A stretch of DNA of 20,450 nucleotides from a virus. The translations under genes were made by a program, and so were the position numbers. The DNA lies in IMG/VR virus record IMGVR_UViG_3300021425_004367, positions 1 through 20,450 of that record; one strand, written 5' to 3'. The notes under the pieces are model-generated. The model was not told the DNA's origin. It saw only the letters and a program-made list of their open reading frames with translations, and did no database searches. Shown here one piece after another: positions 6,101 through 13,300 of the stretch (positions are counted from its first letter, which is position 1; each line of letters opens with the position of its first letter).

Positions 6101-8230
6101 AACAATTGTTGTCTCAGCGCTTATTGGCTCCAGGCCTTGCGCCCCCCATCCATCATATTGGCCGAAGAGGCTATTGAGCTTGGAGTAGTACGAGGTTTCG
6201 CCGGCGCCGCCGTTGATCTCGGACTCAGAGGCAAAGGTAACAGCGGTTACGGTGTTATGGCTTCTGTGAATTTGTGGATTATCGGTAAATGTAAGTAAAC
6301 TTACGTACGTACCGCCAGTAACTTTGAAAATAGCGGTTTGTTCACGTTGTGGTTCTTCTTCTACGGGATTAAGAGTAGGCACGTACATTGGCCTCACTCT
6401 CACCTTACGAAGGTCTACTCCATTAATTGAAATACCCCTAGGAACAACCAATCCGCCGCCTGAGGGGTTGATTAGGGAGAGCCCGTCATAGTAAATTTCG
6501 TCGTTGACACTAAAGGTTCCACGTACATATTCAAGAGTGATATTCCAAATTGATGAGCCAATGCTCTCTTTTTCAATTTTTGCAATATTTCCTACACCGC
6601 CACTTTGAGAGTATATGATCCGACCCAAATTAAGAGCGATTGGTGGCTGAGTGAAACTAGGATTGAGAGCGTTGACTTGAATTACGGTGGCCCTATCGAT
6701 TTGAGTTACTGTCTCGATTGTAAATCCTGTCTCGATACGTTGAACCAGGCCTGTCGAAGAAGTCAACCCAGGAATACTTCCTGCTCCGGGTGTATTATCC
6801 ACATAATAATCTCCAGGCGCAAGTTGAACAACAACTCTGTCATATCGGTCATTATATTGACCCGACCTACGACTCTCTCTAACGGCCTGGATGATGGCTC
6901 TCTCAATGGACCTGAAAGGCTTATCTTCTACAAACCCTGAGTTGGAGATAGAATCATCACCGATGGACGGATCAACGTGAATGATATTGCGAACCAAAGA
7001 GTTTGTATTAGTAATGCCATCGCGGTTACAACGTGGAGCATCTTGGACCCGGATGAGTCCGCCTTGGCCATTGGCATATACAGCCACCGACCGATAAAAT
7101 TCTTTATAACATTTTTGTGAAGAAGGTTCGTAGCGATAAACTCCTTCGGGCGGGTTCGGAAAAACAGTCGGGATGGTTTGGCCGTCTGGACATTCAATAG
7201 CCAATCTTTGCCCAATGAACTCCCGTCCACCACACGAGAGAAACGCCCCTAGAACGGGCGAGCAGTCCCCGCCTGGGGTCTCTTCAAACTTCCACTCAGA
7301 GGTGGCCGCGTGGTAAAACAACTCAATGTGAGCGTCCTTAATGTTAATAATCCAATCATCGACCGAATTGTTAATTTTTGTATCTGCTCCTGGGCGAATG
7401 ACGATTGGAAATCTATCAAAAGTACCAGAAATATCTACAACTGCAATGCGATCGGAGTCCGTGGGATTGGCTGGCAATGAGACAATCATTGAACCGCTGG
7501 ATGTATCGGCAATTACTCTCTGCCAACTCTTGGCAACAACAGAGTCTCCGATGATGTCGGTATTTCGTAATGTTCGTGGATAGGTATTTAAATTGCCAAC
7601 ATAGACCCCGGGTCTAAGATCGATATAACCAGCTCCGACAACATCTCCATCTTCATTGGTGGCTAAAGTTGTACCATTTGCAGCAAGAGTGAGTTTAGCC
7701 AGCGGAACATGTGGTTGAGCCACCGAGGGTAAAGATGACCCAATTGAAATTTTTACCGATTCATTGGCTTCAATGGAGGCTTTTGCTCCCTCCTCATCGA
7801 CATACAAATAGTTTATTTCAACGCTACTTAGAAGTTGGACAAATTGAATTTCCCAGGTAATAAGTTCACCATCCGATCCCGCAATGCTACCTGCCTCAAC
7901 CCATACTCCATAACCTCCGCCGGTAACTTCTACTAATGCCGGAGGACCCCATACTTTTGCCAACGTAGTCGGATTATATGATCCTAATACAATGCCATCG
8001 TGGGCAAGTCGACCCACCCCGGTCTCATTATCCTCGCGAGGATCAGCAATCTCCCAGTCCTTTATACTATCTCGTTGACCAATACCCCATCCCGCATGTT
8101 CGCCTTGGGTGGGTTCGGCGTAATAATCATTACGAGATGTCGGTGCAGAAAAGCTCGAACCTTTTTGCACTTCATTGAGATATTCTTTGGATACAATTGT
8201 TCCATTTTGGAACGTAATCTTATCTAGCAT
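3131..8230 (-). CDS. Giant tail fibre / host-recognition protein, 1699 aa
   Basis: A very long phage adhesin. The N-terminus (MLDKITFQNGTIVSKEYLNEV) is of the kind that anchors fibres to baseplates. About residues 355-385 hold a Cys-containing module (CGGREFIGQRLAIECPDG...YEPSSQKCYKEFYR). From about 415, NIIHVDPSIGDDS followed by FRSIERAIIQA is the usual start of a pectate-lyase-like right-handed beta-helix, which probably continues for several hundred residues. Near 1445-1480, ATTSKAGLVQLADD matches the phage tail-fibre repeat (PF03406). The C-terminal part is Gly/Ser/Thr-rich, with a short GPDGGGSGPSG linker near 1610, and ends in FVR, probably the receptor-binding or trimerisation end. It starts 17 bases after the Mtd-like gene and is followed closely by a 2OG oxygenase. 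No frameshift is seen over its 5.1 kb. Confidence 0.88.
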   Translation of the reverse strand: MLDKITFQNGTIVSKEYLNEVQKGSSFSAPTSRNDYYAEPTQGEHAGWGIGQRDSIKDWEIADPREDNETGVGRLAHDGIVLGSYNPTTLAKVWGPPALVEVTGGGYGVWVEAGSIAGSDGELITWEIQFVQLLSSVEINYLYVDEEGAKASIEANESVKISIGSSLPSVAQPHVPLAKLTLAANGTTLATNEDGDVVGAGYIDLRPGVYVGNLNTYPRTLRNTDIIGDSVVAKSWQRVIADTSSGSMIVSLPANPTDSDRIAVVDISGTFDRFPIVIRPGADTKINNSVDDWIINIKDAHIELFYHAATSEWKFEETPGGDCSPVLGAFLSCGGREFIGQRLAIECPDGQTIPTVFPNPPEGVYRYEPSSQKCYKEFYRSVAVYANGQGGLIRVQDAPRCNRDGITNTNSLVRNIIHVDPSIGDDSISNSGFVEDKPFRSIERAIIQAVRESRRSGQYNDRYDRVVVQLAPGDYYVDNTPGAGSIPGLTSSTGLVQRIETGFTIETVTQIDRATVIQVNALNPSFTQPPIALNLGRIIYSQSGGVGNIAKIEKESIGSSIWNITLEYVRGTFSVNDEIYYDGLSLINPSGGGLVVPRGISINGVDLRKVRVRPMYVPTLNPVEEEPQREQTAIFKVTGGTYVSLLTFTDNPQIHRSHNTVTAVTFASESEINGGAGETSYYSKLNSLFGQYDGWGAQGLEPISAETTIVAPIADSKDLRQTDSEENQTGLPFADSRPDAPIAYPGATRIKRLGSQDQRIFDLPDINSTRSSSPYIFNCSVRSIFGMNGLWADGALVSGFKSMVTANFTQVSLQTDPTCFNPQAYYLDPPTNKLDGVGKQYRVSSNDTFKYRHFGMRGSNDATIQIVSVFVIGNSDHFVCDSGGDLSITNSCSDFGDISLRSIGYKTRAFSQDEGIPSTNFGGTKLLEIIPPLPLTYSELPNGGAPTLVDTEINSSLVLDYNLTKDWYVDNTNNEVPPSIIRIYFRSTNAGSPFTEITNVPTASSMGFGQFSYTRKKSDGSYELVGGSRQNRKQIRIKGFDEVGNSIIYAGNIALISSPSSSPGFEYLDDRSKIFVWDNQANCWYVNVTTSTIVEEATDQDEDGFLLKRIDYAFRYKIISSPTGSAVFYNTLDFMFDRSVLTLVRGIDRRKNENRIYKVVLDGFLRDQGLRRPQNFYILEKQSSVSGFPFNGSTTLLDDPLTISQVRTYEDVFPKSNITSKEYGRYVAYLTLASQARKVATGDLYPEGDADEPEQTTDPIDSITRESLVQMLQRPGVYFDKPIEPNVDPIGVKVRSTSATPGILVGLRRPSVIRASGHTWEWTGYLNYDTAFPTFQGEPLDQDFALGKIIVEDRGGKVYATGMNEEGSFYIGTTVFDLRTGEQFAIPLEADNEPGSVTNQVFNSVVIRSLLAMDDGSSLFFGTDSSIYFDPTTTFNTTTGPITASQTPLPEVYATTSKAGLVQLADDSVVRGALGAAGKGVADKTAVTPASLARELNTRFEGNFVAGPGVFISTSSVEVPGGDPNDPDDNVTRFLVDIGLPKSGDDVAFNGLRLGSVTGHYVDSITNAINLNSPSSTSLVTEQALVNYTKNQPLVLVMPVGPDGGGSGPSGYAHIADYIVNRVANASLYPTGQILKLVRRSINYSYTASSQSYTTGGYISSQAFVTGITFSAGSFSADFAGGTDDVVWTYTNNGTQFVR

Positions 8231-8247
8231 GGTTTAAGACTGTAATT

Positions 8248-8805
8248 TTATGTCTCGGGAATTGCGCTGACCCAAAGTAACCTTCCGATCCATTCAGCGC
8301 TTGGACCGAAAGAACTTAGTTCTATAAGGATTTTTCTTCCTTGGCCTTTGTAAAAGTCGATGGGATTAGACGCTGAAAAGTCTAGAAGATCTGCATCTCC
8401 ACCCCAAGTGATGACAGACGTTCCAAATTTCCAACTTGCTTCAACTCCCCAGTTAACAGGATAGTCAAAATACGTTGAAAAATTTAATAATGGATTTTGA
8501 GTAAATCTAAGCAAAATACGATGCTCACGATAAAATCCCGAAGGAATATCTAGTGGGTTAGTATTTGCAATTGGAAGATTATCTGGTTGGGTTACTTCTA
8601 CGTCTAAATAGTTGGAGATAAGAAGAGGGCCCATAGGACTATTTTTTACCGCGCCACCAAGTTCAATCGGTGTGCTAATGGAATCCCCGGCCCACATCCT
8701 CCCATCTGCCGTGTTAATACATACCTCGCCTTCATCGAGGTCACCAATAAATGGTTCCTCTCCTGGCAACGAGGTTGTAATGAGTTGGAGTGTTGCTTCT
8801 GCCAT
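8248..8805 (-). CDS. Fibre-associated protein with Mtd-like N-terminal domain, 185 aa
   Basis: The first 50 residues (LQLITTSLPGEEPFIGDL, then GEVCINTADGRMWAGD) match the short N-terminal module of phage receptor-binding proteins (major tropism determinant N-terminal type). In these, a string such as L-x-EGE-x-x-x-N-T-x-D-G-R-x-x-x-G-D forms a virion-attachment hairpin. The remaining 130 residues are beta-rich and unrecognised (WGVEASWKFGTSVITWGGDADLLDF). It is likely a short fibre, a fibre connector or a fibre-tip protein acting with the giant fibre that follows 17 bases later. I chose the ATG at 8805; a TTG two codons upstream (8811) is possible. No Shine-Dalgarno site is evident, and a CATACT element only nine bases upstream would give an almost leaderless mRNA. 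Confidence 0.72.
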   Translation of the reverse strand: MAEATLQLITTSLPGEEPFIGDLDEGEVCINTADGRMWAGDSISTPIELGGAVKNSPMGPLLISNYLDVEVTQPDNLPIANTNPLDIPSGFYREHRILLRFTQNPLLNFSTYFDYPVNWGVEASWKFGTSVITWGGDADLLDFSASNPIDFYKGQGRKILIELSSFGPSAEWIGRLLWVSAIPET

Positions 8806-8881
8806 CGACAATTAGTATGTCTGATAAACTTTAACCTACCCTTTGCGGTTTAAAGTAGAAATATAGCAAAGATTTTTTGTC
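8806..8881. promoter_or_regulatory. Divergent control region between leftward fibre and rightward baseplate units
   Basis: These 76 bases separate the two diverging units. They contain an imperfect dyad, ACTTTAACC (8828-8836) and GGTTTAAAGT (8847-8856), arms matching with one bulged base around a ten-base centre, so each direction has a GGTTAAAG-type box. Leftward, CATACT (8819-8814) follows it; rightward, ATATAG (8861-8866) does. Neither is a consensus -10. I infer back-to-back late promoters or an operator. Confidence 0.45.
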
Positions 8882-9931
8882 TTGAAGACAGTTTACGTTA
8901 CTGACGATTTTAGTAGTCTTGGAGGACTGGGCGCTGTTGCATATGGCGATCCGGAATATTTTCGCGAGGTACAAAATCAAGTATGGGCCGCCTCACCCAC
9001 TCGGTTTATAGATGTTCATCGCCCATCGGATGTTTTAGAGTCGCTTCTTGGCACGGAGTCAGAACTGGTAGATGGAGTATTAGAAGTATTAGAGGCAGAG
9101 TATGAAAAAGATGGCGAATTTACAGACTACGTAGATATCATCCAAGGGCAGAATTGGAAAGAAAAAGTTACCAAAAATTTTTTCCCAACCTTGGGGCAAA
9201 TTGTTGATTCTGAAAGCTCATATATTACCTCAACTTCAAGCTACTTAAACAAAACTCTAACATCCATTCTACCAGGCTTTGTTTCTTCAGAAAATTTTGT
9301 ATCTAAGATTGTGGATTGGCTCGAGGAGGCTAAAATTTCTCCCATAAATACGAACCTTGCTGGCGCAATAATTGCCAATAATCCCCAAACTAAGATTTCT
9401 TCGCCTCCAGTCAATGCCAAAATTGCCCTGAATAATAACGTGGACCTAGGACTTGATTACAGAGGAGTTGAATTTACTAAAGGATATTCTACCCTGCAGG
9501 AATACTGGAGTGATATTCCATATCCAGGAATGGAATCCCCTTCCATATTGCCAGGTTCACTTCGCCAAAGTGTCCTTCAGGGATATGTGGGGTACGCTTC
9601 TACAACCCCACTTGAGAAAGTATACAATTCTATTGCGGCAGATTCGATTGGTAGTTTGAATTTATCATCGCCCGAAGCAATCAATTACTCCGATCCATTT
9701 ACCGCTGGATCTATTCTCGGTGAGATTCCAGACTTTAAACGTCAAGATAATGATATTTATTCTATCTCTTTAATCGGAGAGGCCATTAATGGTTATACGT
9801 CTTTTGATCCCGCAACTATGTCTAACGGAGACGCCATTGATCGTTCGCTAATTCCTGATTTTGAAGGGCAAAACGCCGACTCCGACGGCGGTAGAGCTGG
9901 CCTTTCCCGTACCTTTACCTCACCATTCTGA
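8882..9931 (+). CDS. Baseplate protein with LysM-like N-terminus, 349 aa
   Basis: First gene of the rightward baseplate unit. Residues about 10-55 (LGGLGAVAYGDPEYFREVQNQ ... RPSDVLESL) resemble the LysM-like fold of phage baseplate proteins such as T4 gp53, in which L-x-x-I-A-x-x-x-YGDP-x-x-W is followed by a loop and a P-G-x-x-L/I end. The rest is unrecognised, Ser/Ile/Asn-rich, and ends in a Gly/Ser/Asp tail (GQNADSDGGRAGLSRTFTS). A TTG at 8882 is the only usable start: an in-frame TAG lies at 8864 and no ATG occurs until well into the protein. No Shine-Dalgarno site is present. The next gene, baseplate J, begins three bases after its stop. A gp53-like wedge role is plausible but not proven. 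Confidence 0.72.
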   Translation: MKTVYVTDDFSSLGGLGAVAYGDPEYFREVQNQVWAASPTRFIDVHRPSDVLESLLGTESELVDGVLEVLEAEYEKDGEFTDYVDIIQGQNWKEKVTKNFFPTLGQIVDSESSYITSTSSYLNKTLTSILPGFVSSENFVSKIVDWLEEAKISPINTNLAGAIIANNPQTKISSPPVNAKIALNNNVDLGLDYRGVEFTKGYSTLQEYWSDIPYPGMESPSILPGSLRQSVLQGYVGYASTTPLEKVYNSIAADSIGSLNLSSPEAINYSDPFTAGSILGEIPDFKRQDNDIYSISLIGEAINGYTSFDPATMSNGDAIDRSLIPDFEGQNADSDGGRAGLSRTFTSPF

Positions 9932-9934
9932 TTA

Positions 9935-11224
9935 ATGGCTAACATTTACGGACCAATTTTACCTTTACAACTTGATAGTAGAAATACAGAAGCTCTTGTA
10001 AGAGCAATTCAAACAAGAATTTATTTGGAGTCAAATGGGACTCTTAATGACTTCACTCCCGCCTCACCTCTTAGCGCCATTGCCGAAGGGCAGGCCTTTG
10101 CCCAAGCCGAACTTCTCTATTATCTAAATAATCTTCCCGAGGCATTTAGTTTGCAATGGTTGAGACAATTAGGCATTCAAAGAAGACTTGGTAGTAAGGC
10201 TCTAGTCGAGGTGTCTTTCTACAAAGTACCTGGGTTTCAACGGGTTTTAATTATTCCCGAGGGGACAAAAGTATTAGCCAATGGTGGTCAGGTATTTGTT
10301 ACCCTGCAACAAATACAAATTACAGAGTCAAATTTTGTAGCCACGGTGGCATGTCAGTCTGAGCGTTGGGGAAGTTCATATAATGTGGCTGAAGGATCTA
10401 TTAATAAAATTGAAAAGAATTTTGCCGGATTGGAGTCACTAAGAAATAATGGTCCGGCTCTAGGAGGAACAGATATTGAGTCGGTGGTTCAAATGAAGCA
10501 AAGGGCTTTTGAAGTACTTAGTCGGCGTAATCTTACAACCTCCTTGGATTTTAATAATGAGGTAACAACTCTTGCCCCAGAAAGTGCTATTGTAAAAGTT
10601 TTAACCTATGAAGAAAGAAATAGTTTAACCTCGGCCTTATCGGGTAACATTGTAATTTGTGTGGGGGATGAAAACGGAAAGAGTCTAGATCCATCTTCTT
10701 TGGCATTTTTGATTGACTCTATGAAATCCAGGGTGACCATTGGTACAAATATATCTTTTATAGCGCCAGAGATAGTGCCTACTGATATTGTTGTCGAATT
10801 GTATTATGATCCACTTGCCATCAACGGTGGCATTGATGTGCTCTCTCAACAAGTTTTTGAAGCGCTTAATGCTTATTTTAATCCAGTGAATTTACCACCC
10901 GGCTCTGAAATAAACTATCAGAATGTGGCCAGAATCCTATATGAGTTTGATTTTATCCAAACAATTAATACATTAGATATAAAAATGATGATTAAAAACC
11001 CTGAGGAACTAGATGGGGTTTGTGCTGGATTTAGCGGAGAGGAGAATGAGGAAGGTACTGAATGTCTTTATAATTATTTAGCAGTTGTAAATGCTGATGA
11101 GCAGGTATTTTCTTCCCCGTCACCCATTCTTACATATAAGCTTTTTAGAACCCAAATTGCTTTTACGTCAATTAATGATTTTTCTTCACTAACATTTTCC
11201 TACGATAATCTATATACCCCATGA
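9935..11224 (+). CDS. Baseplate J-like protein, 429 aa
   Basis: Member of the baseplate J family (PF04865; P2 gpJ, T4 gp6-like), which forms the wedge ring of contractile tails. Hallmarks run in order: an N-terminal helical part with PASPLSAIAEGQA (42-54) and WLRQLGIQR (75-83); the beta hairpin IPEGTKVLANGGQVFVT (107-123); WGSSYNVAEGSINKIE (145-160); and the signature GGTDIES with downstream R (177-190). The C-terminal third contains the repeated wing-like domain (PTDIVVELYYDP; LPPGSEINYQNVARIL) and an extra Cys-bearing acidic loop (about 363-380). It starts three bases after the LysM-like gene and overlaps the next gene by ATGA, so translation is probably coupled. No Shine-Dalgarno site precedes it. 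The call is secure at family level. Confidence 0.93.
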   Translation: MANIYGPILPLQLDSRNTEALVRAIQTRIYLESNGTLNDFTPASPLSAIAEGQAFAQAELLYYLNNLPEAFSLQWLRQLGIQRRLGSKALVEVSFYKVPGFQRVLIIPEGTKVLANGGQVFVTLQQIQITESNFVATVACQSERWGSSYNVAEGSINKIEKNFAGLESLRNNGPALGGTDIESVVQMKQRAFEVLSRRNLTTSLDFNNEVTTLAPESAIVKVLTYEERNSLTSALSGNIVICVGDENGKSLDPSSLAFLIDSMKSRVTIGTNISFIAPEIVPTDIVVELYYDPLAINGGIDVLSQQVFEALNAYFNPVNLPPGSEINYQNVARILYEFDFIQTINTLDIKMMIKNPEELDGVCAGFSGEENEEGTECLYNYLAVVNADEQVFSSPSPILTYKLFRTQIAFTSINDFSSLTFSYDNLYTP

Positions 11225-13299
11225 TAAACTTATCTGCTTGGGATTCGGCATCGGCTATTAAAAAACTTAGTCCACAACTTTCACCTTCCCACCTTATAGT
11301 TGAATTTGATCGTACTAAAAAAGTAAAAATTTTTGCCCATCAATTAGGAAAGATAACATTTGGTCCAGTTCGCGACATCAACTCTGAAAGACAAGAAATA
11401 ATAGACCGAGAGATAGAAAACCTCTCTACCAGTGGATTTAGATATAAGAACATCGGTCACGTATATAGTTCTAGTCAAGTATCGGCCCCACTCTCCAAAG
11501 AGGATGAAGACCATCCCGTTTATAAAGTTTATGCCCATGGACATGCAATTACTCAAGGGAAGGAAAGTTGCTCCAGGAGCGGGTTAATTTGTGCCCCTGG
11601 GTCGGGTTCGGATACGATTTGTACTCCTGGCCAATGTGTTATAGGTTATGTAACACGGGTTAAAAATACAAAATGGCAATACGAGTCGGTAAAAAAATAC
11701 GGCTCTAGTCAACTCTCTGTAAAGTACTTTTTTAGTTCGGCCGAAGTCGTAAATTTAAAAACTATTTTGAGGGGAGAGTTTGAAGGATTAGAAATCGTCT
11801 CTCCCGCAAGTATTTTTACAACTCTCTACCTACCACCAAAGTTTTATTTTTCCGAAGATTTTTTTGAAACCGCTTTAATTCTTATTGACAAAAGGCTAGA
11901 AGGAGTAATTAATTCTCCATTTTCAAATATTGTAGGCGTAGACAATCGCAAAGATACTTTCATTAGAAAATTTATCATTTCTGTGTATCCAAACACATCT
12001 GAAGGTTATCTAAATAATCAATTAAGTGTTCCTATTTTGGAACAAATCAAAACCTCCCTAGAGGAGGCGTTTGAAAAACTACCGGAGGTCTGGAAAACTC
12101 AAATCAATATGATTATTGAAACAGAATGGACAAATCGACTCACTAATAATCCAACTGGCCTCGAGTTTATTTCCGCATGTTATGATAAGATTGCGTTACT
12201 ATTCAGTAGTATAATACAAGTTACTCCTAGTTCATTAAAGTTAGGTGCCGTATCCTACTCTAAATCAACAATGGCTAGGCCAATCTATTCTAGATTGCCT
12301 GGCATGGCTGAGGCCTATCGTTCCGATCCGGCCTTCTCAGACAAAGAAACCCCTTCTCAATGGCTATTGAGCGGGGCCGATGAATTTCTAGCGTCAAAAA
12401 AAGAAAATATTGCGTCATTTTATCAAACGTATCTTTCTCCAGAAACATGTTTGTCTTCAACTTTGGATTGGTTGGCGCAACATTTAGGTCTTACGGGTGA
12501 TTTATGGAACGTTCAATGGGATCGGCCTATCAAAGAAGCCATGATTCGTAACGCGTTTGGATGGTGGGATAGAGAGGGTACAAATGAAGGTAGTAATTCT
12601 CTTACGCCTAAAGGCCAAGCTTTAAACAAATTTCCCTTTACCAATTCAGAGTGGGTGGACGAGGACAATGAGGCTAATTTTTTGCGCCTTAAACTTGACG
12701 AAATTGAGACGATAGATATTAATCCTAATGGCACGTATAATTCCTACCACCCATTCAAAGCTTATTCTATCGATTCCCATTCTGAGTTGATGGTAGTTAA
12801 TGCTCCTAGAATTAATAAATTTCTCTGGAATGGCTTAATGGAAGCCAAAGGTAGTTTGCTGGTAGTAGCATTTCTTGTATCAATTTTTGGGTTAAAGTCT
12901 CATAGTCCTGTGGAATTAGAGATTGTGGACACAGAACGAAAGATTCTTAAACCACGCAATGGATTACGTAATGCAGAAATTTCTGCCCCGCCCCTCGTTC
13001 CGCATAAATACAACGTAATTCAAGTGGGTACAGAAGAGGACGCTGAAATTGGCAACTACACCAATCAGTTGGTGGCGGGAGTAAGTAGATCCTCAAGCAT
13101 TGAAGAATCTCGTAATATATTTTTTAGAATGCCATACTACTATAATAGAGATGGTAAGTCCTGGGATAGAGCAACCTACATTGCCAAAAATTGGCTTCCC
13201 TCCCATCTCAATGTAAGAGTCCAATATGCCTACCTCTCAGCAGATTTATGGGCCGTTGGAGATGGATTTTTTGAACCGGAATTAATCGAAGTTTCTTAA
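11221..13299 (+). CDS. Large baseplate protein with P2 gpI-like domain, 692 aa
   Basis: About residues 390-455 match the phage tail protein I domain (Tail_P2_I): FYQTYLSPETCL, then LDWLAQHLGL, then WDRPIKEAMIRNAFGWWDREGT, the last being the usual R-x-x-I-x-x-A-x-x-x-x-x-x-x-GT end. P2 gpI is normally about 180 residues and follows gpJ, exactly as here, so this is a greatly enlarged version. The N-terminal 380 residues are unrecognised and contain four cysteines in a 23-residue stretch (C117, C124, C134, C139) that might bind metal or form disulfides. The C-terminal 230 residues are beta-rich and unrecognised. Its ATG overlaps the baseplate J stop by four bases. It probably links the wedge ring to the fibres or outer baseplate. 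Confidence 0.85.
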   Translation: MINLSAWDSASAIKKLSPQLSPSHLIVEFDRTKKVKIFAHQLGKITFGPVRDINSERQEIIDREIENLSTSGFRYKNIGHVYSSSQVSAPLSKEDEDHPVYKVYAHGHAITQGKESCSRSGLICAPGSGSDTICTPGQCVIGYVTRVKNTKWQYESVKKYGSSQLSVKYFFSSAEVVNLKTILRGEFEGLEIVSPASIFTTLYLPPKFYFSEDFFETALILIDKRLEGVINSPFSNIVGVDNRKDTFIRKFIISVYPNTSEGYLNNQLSVPILEQIKTSLEEAFEKLPEVWKTQINMIIETEWTNRLTNNPTGLEFISACYDKIALLFSSIIQVTPSSLKLGAVSYSKSTMARPIYSRLPGMAEAYRSDPAFSDKETPSQWLLSGADEFLASKKENIASFYQTYLSPETCLSSTLDWLAQHLGLTGDLWNVQWDRPIKEAMIRNAFGWWDREGTNEGSNSLTPKGQALNKFPFTNSEWVDEDNEANFLRLKLDEIETIDINPNGTYNSYHPFKAYSIDSHSELMVVNAPRINKFLWNGLMEAKGSLLVVAFLVSIFGLKSHSPVELEIVDTERKILKPRNGLRNAEISAPPLVPHKYNVIQVGTEEDAEIGNYTNQLVAGVSRSSSIEESRNIFFRMPYYYNRDGKSWDRATYIAKNWLPSHLNVRVQYAYLSADLWAVGDGFFEPELIEVS

Positions 13300-13300
13300 T

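Noticed and set aside
5887-6105. Various open frames of 60-125 residues inside the giant fibre and other large genes, on either strand
   Set aside because: They are shadows of long real genes: composition is unnatural, they overlap fully and have no own signals.
12885-12910. GGGTTAAAGTCTCATAG as another GTTTAAAG/CATACTA copy
   Set aside because: It is inside the gpI-like coding sequence, on the strand facing no gene start, and matches only loosely.
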